Positions 1 to 8,259 of a DNA stretch of 33,770 nt are shown piece after piece. Every line of letters begins with the position of its first letter. Within the stretch, counting starts at the first letter, position 1. The stretch lies in NCBI GenBank assembly GCA_964453035.1, contig CAYVOX010000018.1, positions 1-33,770 of the forward strand, written 5' to 3'. The translations under genes and the position numbers were made by a program. The notes beneath the pieces are model-generated. The model did not search any database, had not been told where the DNA came from, and saw only the letters and a program-made list of their open reading frames with translations. This stretch comes from CAYVOX01 sp964453035 (lineage in GTDB: Bacteria > Chloroflexota > Anaerolineae > Anaerolineales > Anaerolineaceae).

Positions 1-1
1 C

Positions 2-61
2 ATTCGCTACCTCTCCACCTTCGAAGATACGTGGCGCCAGGTAGCCTTCGCGTGGCAATAA
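2..61 (+). CDS. C-terminal end of a gene cut by the window edge
   Basis: An open frame runs in from the left edge for 19 codons and stops at TAA 59-61; its last residues are WRQVAFAWQ. The piece is too short to name. The same frame stays open from codon 62 to 610, and the stretch just after the stop already reads like protein, first a Pro/Ala linker and then an acetyltransferase-like domain. The TAA may therefore be a real gene end or a stop inside one longer gene. Frame choice rests on the better protein character of this frame and on its continuity with the next gene. Confidence 0.4.
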   Translation: MRYLSTFEDTWRQVAFAWQ

Positions 62-223
62 TACGTTCCCGCCGCTCAGACGGCTGCCCCCGGGCATCAC
101 CCCATCTCCGCCCCCACCGGCGAACTCACCATCCTGCGCGGCAAACCCCGCCATTCCAACGAAATTGCCGAAATCATCAACCGCATCCAGAAGCCCACTC
201 CCCCCCTCCGCAAGGATGACATC

Positions 224-610
224 ATGGCAGCTTTTGGCGATAAAGCCTTCCTCATCCTTCAAGTTGGCTCAACCCTCACCGGAGTGATTGCCTGGCAGGT
301 TGAAAATCTCGTCGCCCGCACCACCGATATCGTCATCGATCCCGCGCTCCCTCTCAACCAGGCGCTGCCAGCCCTGGTTTCCGAGATGGAGCGCGCCTCT
401 AAAGATTTGCAGTGTGAAGCCTCTCTCATTTTCGTCAAGCCAGCCCTCGCCCAGCAGGAAAACCTCTGGAAGAACCTCGGCTATGCGGCTCGGACCCCCC
501 AGTCGCTCGGAATTTTAGCCTGGCAAGAAGCCGCCCAGGATTCCATGCCCCCCGGAACGGTGCTGCTCTTTAAACAATTGCGAACCGACCGGATTTTACG
601 ACCCATCTAG
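224..610 (+). CDS. GNAT-like acetyltransferase-type protein of unknown substrate
   Basis: The only ATG in the frame is at 224 and gives 128 residues, but protein-like sequence in the same frame reaches back to about 116, with GELTILRGKPRHSNEIAEII resembling the first strand and helix of a GNAT domain. There is no ATG, GTG or TTG between 62 and 224, so the true start is unclear: an unusual codon, or upstream of the stop at 59. The body has alternating strands and helices (residues 8-25, 45-58, 62-68) and ends with a conserved-looking tail, MPPGTVLLFKQLRTDRILRPI without its last residue. It lies 9 nt before cdaA and is probably co-transcribed with it. The fold assignment is my inference; the catalytic role and substrate are unknown. 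Confidence 0.55.
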   Translation: MAAFGDKAFLILQVGSTLTGVIAWQVENLVARTTDIVIDPALPLNQALPALVSEMERASKDLQCEASLIFVKPALAQQENLWKNLGYAARTPQSLGILAWQEAAQDSMPPGTVLLFKQLRTDRILRPI

Positions 611-619
611 TCCTTTGCT

Positions 620-1507
620 GTGCCTGATTTTCTGAGCGAACTTTCCTTCCTCTTCCAACGCCTGAACTGGCTCAGTGCGCTGGACCTGGTATTGGTTACC
701 CTCGTTTTCTTTGGCATTCTGCTCCTCGTCCGTGATACACAGGCCATGCTTCTTCTGCGCGGCCTCATCCTGCTTGCCATCGCCCTCATGGTGCTTACCA
801 GCCTGGTCAATTTACCTGCTTTTTCCTGGCTGGTGCAGACCATTTTGCCTTCTTTGTTGCTTGCCATACCCGTCATTTTTGCCCCTGAGATTCGCCGCGG
901 GCTGGAACGCCTGGGCCGCGCCGGTTCTGTCACCCGGATTCGCTCTGGTGTCAACACCGTCCAGGAGATTCAACTCGTCATCACCGCCGTTGTCACTGCC
1001 GCTATGCGCCTCTCTGCCCGCCAGCACGGTGCCCTCATCATCATGCAACGCTCCGACAACCTCGACGAATACATCCGCACCGGCGTACAACTCCATGCCA
1101 GGGTCACACCGGAATTACTCCTCCAGGTTTTTTATCCCAACACCCCTCTCCACGACGGAGCCGCCATCATCGCGCACAACCGCTTGATTGCCGCCGCCTG
1201 CGTCATGCCTCTTTCTGCCAGCGGCATCCTCACCCGCTCCCCCGAACGTCAAATGGGGCTGCGCCACCGCGCTGCGTTGGGCATCTCAGAAGCCAGTGAC
1301 GCCATTGCTATCGTCGTCTCGGAAGAAACCGGTTCCATTTCCATTTCACATGATGGCCGCATGATTCGCCGCCTGGATAGCGAACGACTCGAAAACATCC
1401 TGCTCACCTTCTTCCAGCCTCCGCCCCTCTCCGGAAACCCTTTCAAAATCTTCTGGCGCTGGATTACCCAACCCTCCCCCCTGGATGATCGCAAGGAGCG
1501 CAAATGA
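620..1507 (+). CDS. cdaA: Diadenylate cyclase CdaA
   Basis: This membrane enzyme joins two ATP molecules into cyclic di-AMP, a second messenger for potassium and wall homeostasis. The protein has 295 residues and a GTG start. Three hydrophobic segments (about 17-37, 41-63 and 68-88) precede the DAC domain. The two signature motifs are intact: DGA at 179-181 (in LHDGAAII) and RHR at 215-217 (in GLRHRAALGISE). The length and the three-helix-plus-DAC order match the CdaA family rather than DisA or CdaS. The next gene overlaps by 4 nt and encodes a YbbR-domain protein, the usual CdaR partner. Confidence 0.95.
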   Translation: MPDFLSELSFLFQRLNWLSALDLVLVTLVFFGILLLVRDTQAMLLLRGLILLAIALMVLTSLVNLPAFSWLVQTILPSLLLAIPVIFAPEIRRGLERLGRAGSVTRIRSGVNTVQEIQLVITAVVTAAMRLSARQHGALIIMQRSDNLDEYIRTGVQLHARVTPELLLQVFYPNTPLHDGAAIIAHNRLIAAACVMPLSASGILTRSPERQMGLRHRAALGISEASDAIAIVVSEETGSISISHDGRMIRRLDSERLENILLTFFQPPPLSGNPFKIFWRWITQPSPLDDRKERK

Positions 1508-2766
1508 TTCCCGCCCTGCGCGCCTTCCTTAAATATATCCCGTCCCTGGTCCTTGCATTTGCCCTGGCAATCGCTGTCTGGATCTCTGCTGTCACTGCTT
1601 CTGACCCCAACGAGGAGCGCGTGTACGCCAACCAGCTCAACATCGAAATCATCGGACAGGATCCCGGCCTGGTCATTATGGAAAGCAACGCCGTCCCGGT
1701 CTCGCTCAACCTCAGCGCCCCCCGCTCCGTCCATGAGCGCATCCTCGCCGAGCAAGTCTCGGTCCGCGCTGTGGTGGATCTCAGCGGGCTCCCCGCAGGT
1801 ACACACGCCGTCCCTGTTCAAATTCAGGTCGGAATTCGACCCGTCGGCATCGTCTCGTATTCACCCCGCACCATCACCCTCCGACTGGAAAAACTCACCC
1901 GCATCACCCTGCCGGTACGCCTGATCAGGCAGGGAGAGGTTGCTGTCGGCTTCGAAGCCGGTGCGCCCACCCTCAATGAAACCGAAATCACCATCACCGG
2001 TCCAGAATCCGCCGTCAGCCGCGTGGCGGAAGTCCGCGCTAACCTCAACCTCAACCAACTCAATGAGAGCTTCACCCGCTCCCTGCCCCTCCAGCCGGTC
2101 GATTCTGCCGGGCAGACTGTCACCGGGCTCACCCTCATCCCCGAAAACGTCACCGTCACCGAAATTATCACCCAGCGCGGCGGTTACCGCAATGTGGTGG
2201 TCAAGGTCATGCCAACTGGAAAAATTGCCAACGGCTACCGCCTCACCAACATCACCGTATCCCCGCCCGCCATCACTGTCTTCTCATCCGACCCGCGCCT
2301 GGTCAATGACCTGCCCGGATTCGTGGAAACCTCCCCGCTCATCCTCACTGGCGTCAAAGATGATTTTGACATCCGCCTGCCGCTCGATCTCCCCACCGGC
2401 ATCAGTGTTGTCGGTGAGCAAACTGTGCTCGTCCAGGTCTCCGTCGCCACCATCGAGGGAAGCGTTACCCTCTCCAACATCAAAGTCGAAGTCACCGGCT
2501 TGCGCGAAGGGCTTGCCGGTCGCACCTCGCCTGAGACGGTGGATGTCATTCTCTCAGGTCCCCTGCCCATCCTCGAAACGCTCAAACCCGAAAATCTCCG
2601 CGTCTATGTTGAAATGACCGAGCAGCGAATTGGCACTTACCAGCGCGCGCCCAAGATTGAATTACGCATCTCAGGCGTGGTGGTCGAATCCATCCTGCCC
2701 GAATCCCTCCAGGTGAACGTGATTATTGCTCCCACAGCAACACCCACTGTTGTACCTACCAGATAA
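1504..2766 (+). CDS. cdaR: YbbR-domain protein, CdaR-like regulator of CdaA
   Basis: This is a 420-residue extracytoplasmic protein held by one N-terminal membrane helix (about 9-29). The rest is beta-rich and built from repeated YbbR-type units, each with the pattern of short strands around P-V-x-L or I-T-L-R motifs (about 45-130, 130-215, 220-310 and 320-405). It ends in a Thr/Pro tail. In Firmicutes, CdaR binds CdaA and tunes c-di-AMP synthesis. ATG 1504 overlaps the cdaA stop as ATGA, which implies translational coupling and supports the same job here. The number of repeats is my reading, not an alignment. Confidence 0.88.
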   Translation: MIPALRAFLKYIPSLVLAFALAIAVWISAVTASDPNEERVYANQLNIEIIGQDPGLVIMESNAVPVSLNLSAPRSVHERILAEQVSVRAVVDLSGLPAGTHAVPVQIQVGIRPVGIVSYSPRTITLRLEKLTRITLPVRLIRQGEVAVGFEAGAPTLNETEITITGPESAVSRVAEVRANLNLNQLNESFTRSLPLQPVDSAGQTVTGLTLIPENVTVTEIITQRGGYRNVVVKVMPTGKIANGYRLTNITVSPPAITVFSSDPRLVNDLPGFVETSPLILTGVKDDFDIRLPLDLPTGISVVGEQTVLVQVSVATIEGSVTLSNIKVEVTGLREGLAGRTSPETVDVILSGPLPILETLKPENLRVYVEMTEQRIGTYQRAPKIELRISGVVVESILPESLQVNVIIAPTATPTVVPTR

Positions 2767-2788
2767 TGTGAATTAAGGAATTAAATAT

Positions 2789-4150
2789 ATGAGTAAACCT
2801 GTCGTGGCTTTAGTCGGCCGACCTAACGTGGGCAAAAGCACCCTCTTCAATCGCCTCGCAGGCGAAATGTTGGCTATTGTTGATAACAAACCCGGGACCA
2901 CTCGCGACCGTCTCTTCGGTGAAGCCGAATGGAACGGTATACCCTTCTCCATCATCGATACCGGCGGCATTGACCCATCAACTGGTGGAAAGGAACCCCT
3001 CTCCATCGATTCCGCTGATTACATCCGCCAGATTCGCACCCAGGCCGAAATTGCCATCCAGGAAGCCGATGTCGTCCTTTTACTGGTCGATGCCACCAGC
3101 GGTGTGACCCCCGCCGACCGCGAAGTCAGCGAGATTCTCCGCCGCAACCAGCGCATGGTTGAGGGTCTGCCCTTCCCGCCCGTTTTACTGGTCGTGAACA
3201 AATCGGATAACGCCACGCTTCGTTCTGGCGCCCCTGAATTTTACGAGCTGGCAATGGGCGAACCTTACCCCATCTCGGCCGTTCACGGCACTGGAACCGG
3301 CGATTTGCTGGACGCTCTGGTGGCTGCCTTCCCCCAGCAGGAAGCCGAAGCTGAAGATGATTCCGTTAAAGTTGCTATCGTTGGCAAGCCAAACGTGGGC
3401 AAATCCAGCTTGCTCAACCGCCTGGCTGGCGAAGAACGCGCCATCGTCAGCCCAATCGCCGGCACCACCCGCGACGCCCTCGATACCCACATTGAGTTTG
3501 ACGGCATGCCCATCACCCTCATTGATACCGCTGGCATCCGGCGCCGCGGCAAGGTTGAACCCGGCGTGGAAAAGTACTCCGTCGTCCGCTCTATGCGCGC
3601 CATCGAACGCTGCGATGTTGCTCTCCTCCTCATCGATGCCGTTGAAGGCATCACTGCGCAGGATGCTCACATAGCCGGCTACATCCTCGAAGCCTGGAAA
3701 AGCGTTGTTGTCATTGTCAATAAATGGGATGCGATCGAAAAAGACACCTACTCCGTCACCGATTACACGAACAAGATCCGCCAGGACCTCAACTTCATGG
3801 ATTACGTACCCATCCTGTTCATCTCTGCCAAAACCGGCCAACGGGTAGACCAGGTTCTCCCCACCGCCCTGCTGGTTCAGGAAGAACGCCTGGCTCGCAT
3901 CCCCACCTCCAAACTCAACCAGATTTTCCGCGCGGCTCAGGATGCCCACTCCCCCTCCAACAACACCGGCCAGACCCTCAAGATTTATTACGCCACCCAG
4001 GTGCGCAGCGATCCGCCCACTTTTATGCTCTACGTCAACGATCCAAAGCTGTCGCACTTTTCCTACATGCGCTTTCTTGAAAATCGCCTCCGCCTGGAAT
4101 ATAAATTTGTTGGCACACCGGTGCGCATCGTCATGAAACCCCGCCGTTAG
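2789..4150 (+). CDS. der: Ribosome-assembly GTPase Der (EngA)
   Basis: Der is a tandem GTPase needed for maturation of the 50S subunit. The protein has 453 residues, normal for the family. The first G domain has GRPNVGKS at 10-17, DTGG at 57-60 and NKSD at 137-140. The second has GKPNVGKS at 199-206, DTAG at 246-249 and NKWD at 311-314. A KH-like C-terminal domain follows (about 360-450). The ATG has AAGGA about 10 nt upstream. It follows the cdaA-cdaR pair by 22 nt with no terminator between, so it is probably in the same operon. Confidence 0.97.
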   Translation: MSKPVVALVGRPNVGKSTLFNRLAGEMLAIVDNKPGTTRDRLFGEAEWNGIPFSIIDTGGIDPSTGGKEPLSIDSADYIRQIRTQAEIAIQEADVVLLLVDATSGVTPADREVSEILRRNQRMVEGLPFPPVLLVVNKSDNATLRSGAPEFYELAMGEPYPISAVHGTGTGDLLDALVAAFPQQEAEAEDDSVKVAIVGKPNVGKSSLLNRLAGEERAIVSPIAGTTRDALDTHIEFDGMPITLIDTAGIRRRGKVEPGVEKYSVVRSMRAIERCDVALLLIDAVEGITAQDAHIAGYILEAWKSVVVIVNKWDAIEKDTYSVTDYTNKIRQDLNFMDYVPILFISAKTGQRVDQVLPTALLVQEERLARIPTSKLNQIFRAAQDAHSPSNNTGQTLKIYYATQVRSDPPTFMLYVNDPKLSHFSYMRFLENRLRLEYKFVGTPVRIVMKPRR

Positions 4151-4191
4151 CCCGAAAAAGTTAAGCGTTTTGTAAGGATTTGCCTCAAGCC

Positions 4192-4220
4192 TTGTATTCA
4201 CCCCCCTTGAGATTTATAAT
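4192..4220 (+). promoter_or_regulatory. Predicted sigma-70-type promoter of lepB
   Basis: A perfect TATAAT lies at 4215-4220 with TTGTAT at 4192-4197, spacer 17 bp. The expected transcript start is near 4227, giving a leader of about 30 nt that holds the GGAGG of lepB. Confidence 0.55.
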
Positions 4221-4255
4221 CACTTCAAGCGCTCCTTTTGCGCTCGGAGGTTGTT

Positions 4256-4852
4256 TTGGAAAACTTTCACACCGAAGAAATAAGTCCAGAAACCCGGCCG
4301 ATTAAACGCCGCCCGGGTTGGCTTACTTTCATCATCGAAACCATCCAGACGCTCGTCCTGGCTATCATCCTCTATGTGCTGATTGACAGCGTTATGGCCC
4401 GCGTCCGCGTCGATAACATCAGCATGCAACCCACCCTCCACCCCGGTGAGTTCCTCCTCGTCAACAAGATTGAATATAAACTGGGCAAGGTTCAACGCGG
4501 TGACATCATCGTTTTTCACTACCCCCTTAACCCCAGCGAAGATTACATCAAACGCGTCATCGGCGTCCCCGGCGATAACGTCACCATCAGCAACACCCGC
4601 GTTTTGGTCAACAATCAAACCCTCACGGAACCCTACATCTCCGCTCCGCCGCAATATAGTGGCACCTGGCAGGTGCCCGATGGTAAAGTTTTCGTCCTCG
4701 GCGATAACCGCAACCAGTCGTCCGATTCCCACAGTTGGGGGTTTGTCCCCTCTGAGAACATTGTCGGCAAGGCCCTGGTCGTTTACTGGCCTCTCGAACA
4801 GTTTAAGCTGCTTAATGTCACGCCAACGGTCTCCGCAGCCGCCAATCAATAG
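4256..4852 (+). CDS. lepB: Signal peptidase I
   Basis: This membrane serine protease removes signal peptides from exported proteins. I place the start at TTG 4256 because GGAGG (4246-4250) sits 5 nt before it; an in-frame TTG at 4238 lies upstream of that site and would make the protein six residues longer. With 198 residues it has one N-terminal membrane helix (about 24-45), the catalytic Ser56 in SMQPTL, the catalytic Lys99 in YIKRVIGVPGD, and the conserved GDNRNQSSDS box at 149-158. That is the minimal one-span form seen in many Gram-positive-type and Chloroflexota genomes. It has its own promoter upstream. Confidence 0.93.
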   Translation: MENFHTEEISPETRPIKRRPGWLTFIIETIQTLVLAIILYVLIDSVMARVRVDNISMQPTLHPGEFLLVNKIEYKLGKVQRGDIIVFHYPLNPSEDYIKRVIGVPGDNVTISNTRVLVNNQTLTEPYISAPPQYSGTWQVPDGKVFVLGDNRNQSSDSHSWGFVPSENIVGKALVVYWPLEQFKLLNVTPTVSAAANQ

Positions 4853-4878
4853 CCTGCAGAAAAGAGTTCAGCCCAGCC

Positions 4879-5166
4879 ATGACCCTTCCCAAGTCTCAAA
4901 CCACCATTCCCTGCAGTGAGTGTCAGGCCGGACAGTTGCATCTGCAATTCGTCACTTATTTCACCTGGCTGGGTGATGAACTCATCACCGTACCAGATTT
5001 TCCCGCCTGGCGCTGCGATGTGTGCGGGCGCCGTGAATACGACTTGCACGCGCTCAACCAGCTTAGCTTGCTGTTAAACCCCAACGCTGGCAGACCCAAC
5101 CGCAAAGCCCGCCCCCTGCGCAACAAGATAGATCGCAAAACGACCCGCCCCAGCAAAAGCGGCTGA
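4879..5166 (+). CDS. YgiT-type zinc-finger protein
   Basis: A 95-residue protein with two CxxC pairs, C12/C15 and C46/C49, 30 residues apart. This is the layout of the YgiT/MqsA N-terminal zinc-binding domain. The C-terminal third is basic and low in complexity (RPNRKARPLRNKIDRKTTR). In MqsA this zinc domain binds the toxin MqsR, and a separate helix-turn-helix binds DNA. Here there is no helix-turn-helix and no toxin next door, so it is a stand-alone zinc domain of unknown role. It follows lepB by 26 nt and is closed by the terminator at 5242-5273. Confidence 0.72.
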   Translation: MTLPKSQTTIPCSECQAGQLHLQFVTYFTWLGDELITVPDFPAWRCDVCGRREYDLHALNQLSLLLNPNAGRPNRKARPLRNKIDRKTTRPSKSG

Positions 5167-5241
5167 TTGAACGTCTTACACCTCAATTTGGACGGGGTTT
5201 TCCGGCGCTCATTTTGAAGTGGATTTTTTTTGAAGGAATCG

Positions 5242-5273
5242 AACGCACGCTCCTTTTCCGAGCGTGCGTTTTT
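5242..5273 (+). terminator. Rho-independent terminator after the lepB-zinc protein genes
   Basis: An 11-bp perfect stem (5242-5252 with 5260-5270) closes a 7-nt loop and runs into TTTTT at 5269-5273. The T tract is on the + strand only, so it ends the left-hand operon and does not serve the kinase gene that converges on it. Confidence 0.9.
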
Positions 5274-5316
5274 CATCAATGACATTGAGCAAAAAAACTG
5301 AATTGACTACTCCGCC

Positions 5317-7437
5317 TCAAGGCCTCCACGCGGGTTGCTGGTCCACCCCTGCCCGGTTCGTCAGATTTATCGCCTGCCCGCCCGAAGCCCTCACCACGTA
5401 CACCTCCAGGTTCAAATCCCTCCGCGAAGTGAACACAATCCACTGCGAATCCGGCGACCAGGCTGGTTCCCGATCCCAGCCCCGGTCGGTCAACTTGGTG
5501 ATTTGATCGCCTCGCGAGGCTGCCACCATGGATTGGATAGCGCCGTAAGCTGCCCCGCTAAAAATCTGCTCCATCTTCGTGTAAGCAATCTGGCTTCCAT
5601 CCGGTGACCAGGCCGGGTCTGCAGATTGTCCCGTCCGCAACGACATCCCCTTGTTATCGTAGAAGGTGTTTTCCTTGTAGTCTGAGGCTTGGCTGCGAAT
5701 GTAAATGATGTTATTCTCCCGCGCAAATGTGATGTACAGCAAATCCAACCCCGGCGACCAGGTGGGATTGAGTTCCTCCAAATCCACGCTCACCCGTCGA
5801 ATGTCACTTCCATCCGGATTCATGATGTCAATCATCTTGACTTTGTCACTTCGCCCATTGTTCGTCACTGCGATAAGCATCCCATCTGGTGACCAGGCTG
5901 GGTCAATATCATCACCCATTCGGTGGGTCAGATTCACCGGTTTCTGTATCGCAACGGTCATATCCAGCAGGAAGACATCCAATCCATAATCCAGCCCATT
6001 AGGTGCTTTTCCACCCGGCGCAACGTAGAGCAGTCTATTCCCATCCGGCGACCAGGCCGGCTGGGTCTTATCGCCCTCGTCGAATGTCAGTTGCCTGAAG
6101 TCTGTTGCAGCCACCACCCCCTGGTCATTTAATTTCACATCCATCAACCATATTTGCAACGTCTTACCATCGCCCCGGTCGCTTGAAAAAGCAATGCCCC
6201 GGCCTTTGGCAAACGGAACCTGGGTTGCGGTGGCGCTGGGCAGCGGCGTAAAGGTAAAGGTAGGCACCAGCGTGCGTGTGCCAGTCGGGGTGGCGCTTGG
6301 AACAGCCGTTGGAACGGGGGTCGCGCTCACGGCGGGCGGTTCAGTGGTTGCACTCGGCGGGATGGGGAGCGTCGCTTTCACCTCGACCGTCAGCGTTGGC
6401 GCGGGTAGAGCCCCGCCCAGCACCCCCTGCGAGAGCAGAACCCCCACCAGTCCCAGCACCACCACCACGCCCGCCAGTAACCCCGCAATGAGTTTAAAAT
6501 TTACGCTGGGTGCGGGTTTAGCTTGCGGTATCGTCGTCTCAATCGGCGCCACCGGAGACGGTGGCAAAGTCGCCGTTGCAACCGTCGGCTGATTCATCAT
6601 GTTCTGCGGCACGCTGTTGACCACCGTGGGCTGGTAACTCGGGCTGCGCAGCGCCTGCACAAACGCCTCAACACTTGCAAACCGGTCTTCTGGGCGCACC
6701 GCCATCGCTCGCATGATAGCCGCCTGGACGTGTGCCGGAATCGCCGGGTTCAACGCGCTGATCGGCTTCAACGTATCTTGTTCCAATACCCTCTGGATAC
6801 TGTCCACCGGTTTTTGCCCGGTCAGCAGGTGATAAAGCGTCGCTGCCAGCGAATACTGGTCAGAAAACGGCCCCGTTCGCGCCGAACCGTACTGCTCAGG
6901 TGGCGCATATCCCGGCGTATAGCCCACCGCTCCTGCAGCCGTCGCCTGAGAGGCATCCGCCTTCTTGGCAATGCCAAAATCAACCAGCACCACTTCATTT
7001 TCGTGAGTCAACTTCAGATTGGCGGGTTTAATATCGCGGTGGACAATCGGCGGCACCTGGCGGTGCAGATAAGCCAGCGCCGAGCCGAGCTGTTCCATCC
7101 ATGCCAGCACCGAATCCAGCGGAAGCGAGCCAAATTTTTCAACCAGCGTCTTCAAATCATCACCGGGGATGTAATCCATCACCAACCACTGGCTTGCCCC
7201 CTCCAGGAAGTAATCAATAACCCGTGGCAAATGGGGGTGCCTCAACGTCGCCAGCAGCCGCGCTTCGGCGATAAACTGCGTTGAGGCTTGCGGGTTGGGA
7301 TCCCGGTTGATTTTTACCGCCACCTCGTGTTCCAGTGCCAGGTCATAAGCCAGGTACACAGCTCCCATGCCGCCCTGCCCCAGCAAACGGATGATGCGGT
7401 AGCGGTTTCGTAACACAGTATCCGGTGAGAGTTCCAT
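5317..7437 (-). CDS. Membrane Ser/Thr protein kinase with extracytoplasmic PD40 beta-propeller
   Basis: A 706-residue receptor-type kinase. The cytoplasmic Hanks-type domain (about 12-265) is complete: Gly-rich loop GQGGMGAV at 20-27, Lys42, HRD at 133-135 with Lys137 and Asn140, DFG at 153-155, and an APPEQ loop near 178-182. A Pro-rich juxtamembrane stretch leads to one membrane span (about 315-336). A long Pro/Thr/Ser linker (about 345-410) follows. The outer part has about six TolB/PD40 repeats, each marked by PAWSPDG or a variant, ending QQPAWRP. The kinase would phosphorylate cytosolic targets when the propeller senses an unknown ligand. GGAAGG sits about 7 nt before the ATG. The gene stands alone between convergent and divergent neighbours. 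Confidence 0.93.
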   Translation of the reverse strand: MELSPDTVLRNRYRIIRLLGQGGMGAVYLAYDLALEHEVAVKINRDPNPQASTQFIAEARLLATLRHPHLPRVIDYFLEGASQWLVMDYIPGDDLKTLVEKFGSLPLDSVLAWMEQLGSALAYLHRQVPPIVHRDIKPANLKLTHENEVVLVDFGIAKKADASQATAAGAVGYTPGYAPPEQYGSARTGPFSDQYSLAATLYHLLTGQKPVDSIQRVLEQDTLKPISALNPAIPAHVQAAIMRAMAVRPEDRFASVEAFVQALRSPSYQPTVVNSVPQNMMNQPTVATATLPPSPVAPIETTIPQAKPAPSVNFKLIAGLLAGVVVVLGLVGVLLSQGVLGGALPAPTLTVEVKATLPIPPSATTEPPAVSATPVPTAVPSATPTGTRTLVPTFTFTPLPSATATQVPFAKGRGIAFSSDRGDGKTLQIWLMDVKLNDQGVVAATDFRQLTFDEGDKTQPAWSPDGNRLLYVAPGGKAPNGLDYGLDVFLLDMTVAIQKPVNLTHRMGDDIDPAWSPDGMLIAVTNNGRSDKVKMIDIMNPDGSDIRRVSVDLEELNPTWSPGLDLLYITFARENNIIYIRSQASDYKENTFYDNKGMSLRTGQSADPAWSPDGSQIAYTKMEQIFSGAAYGAIQSMVAASRGDQITKLTDRGWDREPAWSPDSQWIVFTSRRDLNLEVYVVRASGGQAINLTNRAGVDQQPAWRP

Positions 7438-7536
7438 GGATTGCCTTCCGAAAAAAGTATGAAGTAAGCCTCAATATAGTTTAATGAGGATAGCCAGAAT
7501 CTGCAACCAGTTCAGCCCATCATCCTGCTTAACGGA

Positions 7537-7542
7537 TATAAT
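7537..7542 (+). promoter_or_regulatory. TATAAT box just ahead of the methyltransferase start
   Basis: A perfect TATAAT ends 9 nt before ATG 7552, and there is no Shine-Dalgarno site between. Transcription would begin at or within a few bases of the start codon, so the mRNA is probably leaderless. No good -35 box is visible. Confidence 0.5.
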
Positions 7543-7551
7543 AGCCTGCAT

Positions 7552-8124
7552 ATGCCCATCCTTGACCACTTCGCCCTGCTTGCCCCGCTCTATGAGCGCT
7601 TCATCCCTCCCCGTTTGCCCCAGCGCCTGATGGACCTTGCCGCTCTGCCGGTTGAAGGCGCCATCCTGGATGCGGGCGGCGGCACCGGACGCCTGGCCCA
7701 GTTTCTGAACGGTCAGGCTTCACGCGTCGTCCTGGCTGACGAAACCCTCCAGATGACTCTGCAAGCCCGCCTGAAGGACGGCCTGCGCCCGGTTTGCGCC
7801 CAGGTGGAGCGCCTGCCCTTCCCCTCGCGCAGCTTTACGCGCATCATCATGGTGGATGCCCTCCACCACGTCACCCATCAGCCCCAAACCATTCAGGAAC
7901 TATGGCGCGTCCTGGCTCCAGGCGGACGCATCGTCATCGAAGAACCCGATATCCGCGTCTTTGCGGTCAAACTCATCGCCCTGGCGGAAAAACTCGCTCT
8001 GATGCGCAGCCATTTCCTCTCCCCGCCGCAGATTCAAAACCTTTTCGCCTTCCCTGATGCTGTTCTCAGCAACCAGACTGAGAATGGTATCGCCTGGGTT
8101 ATCGCCGAGAAATTGCCCGCCTAA
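7552..8124 (+). CDS. Class I SAM-dependent methyltransferase (type 11)
   Basis: A 190-residue cytosolic protein with the Rossmann methyltransferase fold. Motif I is LDAGGGTGRLAQFL (about 40-53), the acidic end of strand 2 is VVLADET (about 59-65), and motif IV is MVDALHHV (about 101-108). LAPGGRIVIEEPDI (about 122-135) is motif post-II. This is the pattern of UbiE-like enzymes that methylate small molecules such as quinone precursors. A Methyltransf_11 assignment is safe; the substrate cannot be read. It is divergent from the kinase and followed by tRNA-Lys with its own promoter. Confidence 0.85.
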   Translation: MPILDHFALLAPLYERFIPPRLPQRLMDLAALPVEGAILDAGGGTGRLAQFLNGQASRVVLADETLQMTLQARLKDGLRPVCAQVERLPFPSRSFTRIIMVDALHHVTHQPQTIQELWRVLAPGGRIVIEEPDIRVFAVKLIALAEKLALMRSHFLSPPQIQNLFAFPDAVLSNQTENGIAWVIAEKLPA

Positions 8125-8137
8125 CCAACAAACCCGG

Positions 8138-8166
8138 TTGACGTTCTGGCTGGGGCGTGATAGAAT
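8138..8166 (+). promoter_or_regulatory. Predicted promoter of tRNA-Lys
   Basis: TTGACG (8138-8143) and TAGAAT (8161-8166) with a 17-bp spacer. The expected start is near 8173, six bases before the mature tRNA. Confidence 0.7.
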
Positions 8167-8178
8167 TCAAGCCGTTCT

Positions 8179-8250
8179 GGGCGCGTAGCTCAATGGAAGA
8201 GCAGTGGCCTTTTAAGCCATTGGTTGAGAGTTCGAGCCTCTCCGCGCTCA
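8179..8250 (+). tRNA. tRNA-Lys, anticodon UUU
   Basis: A full cloverleaf can be drawn. The acceptor stem is 8179-8185 with 8243-8249 (one G-U pair). The anticodon stem is 8204-8208 with 8216-8220 around the loop CTTTTAA, anticodon TTT at 8211-8213. The T stem is 8226-8230 with 8238-8242 around TTCGAGC. The discriminator is A8250. CCA is not encoded; CTT follows. Confidence 0.95.
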
Positions 8251-8259
8251 CTTCCCAGA

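Noticed and set aside
31..219. A 62-codon frame near the left end
   Set aside because: Arg/Pro/His-rich, typical of an off-frame reading of GC-rich coding DNA; frame 2 gives more protein-like sequence over the same bases.
3185..4201. A 338-codon open frame on the minus strand
   Set aside because: Antisense to der, which is intact and well conserved; no ribosome site or domain.
4879..5166. A MqsRA-like toxin-antitoxin system at the zinc-finger gene
   Set aside because: There is no neighbouring small toxin gene and no helix-turn-helix in the protein.
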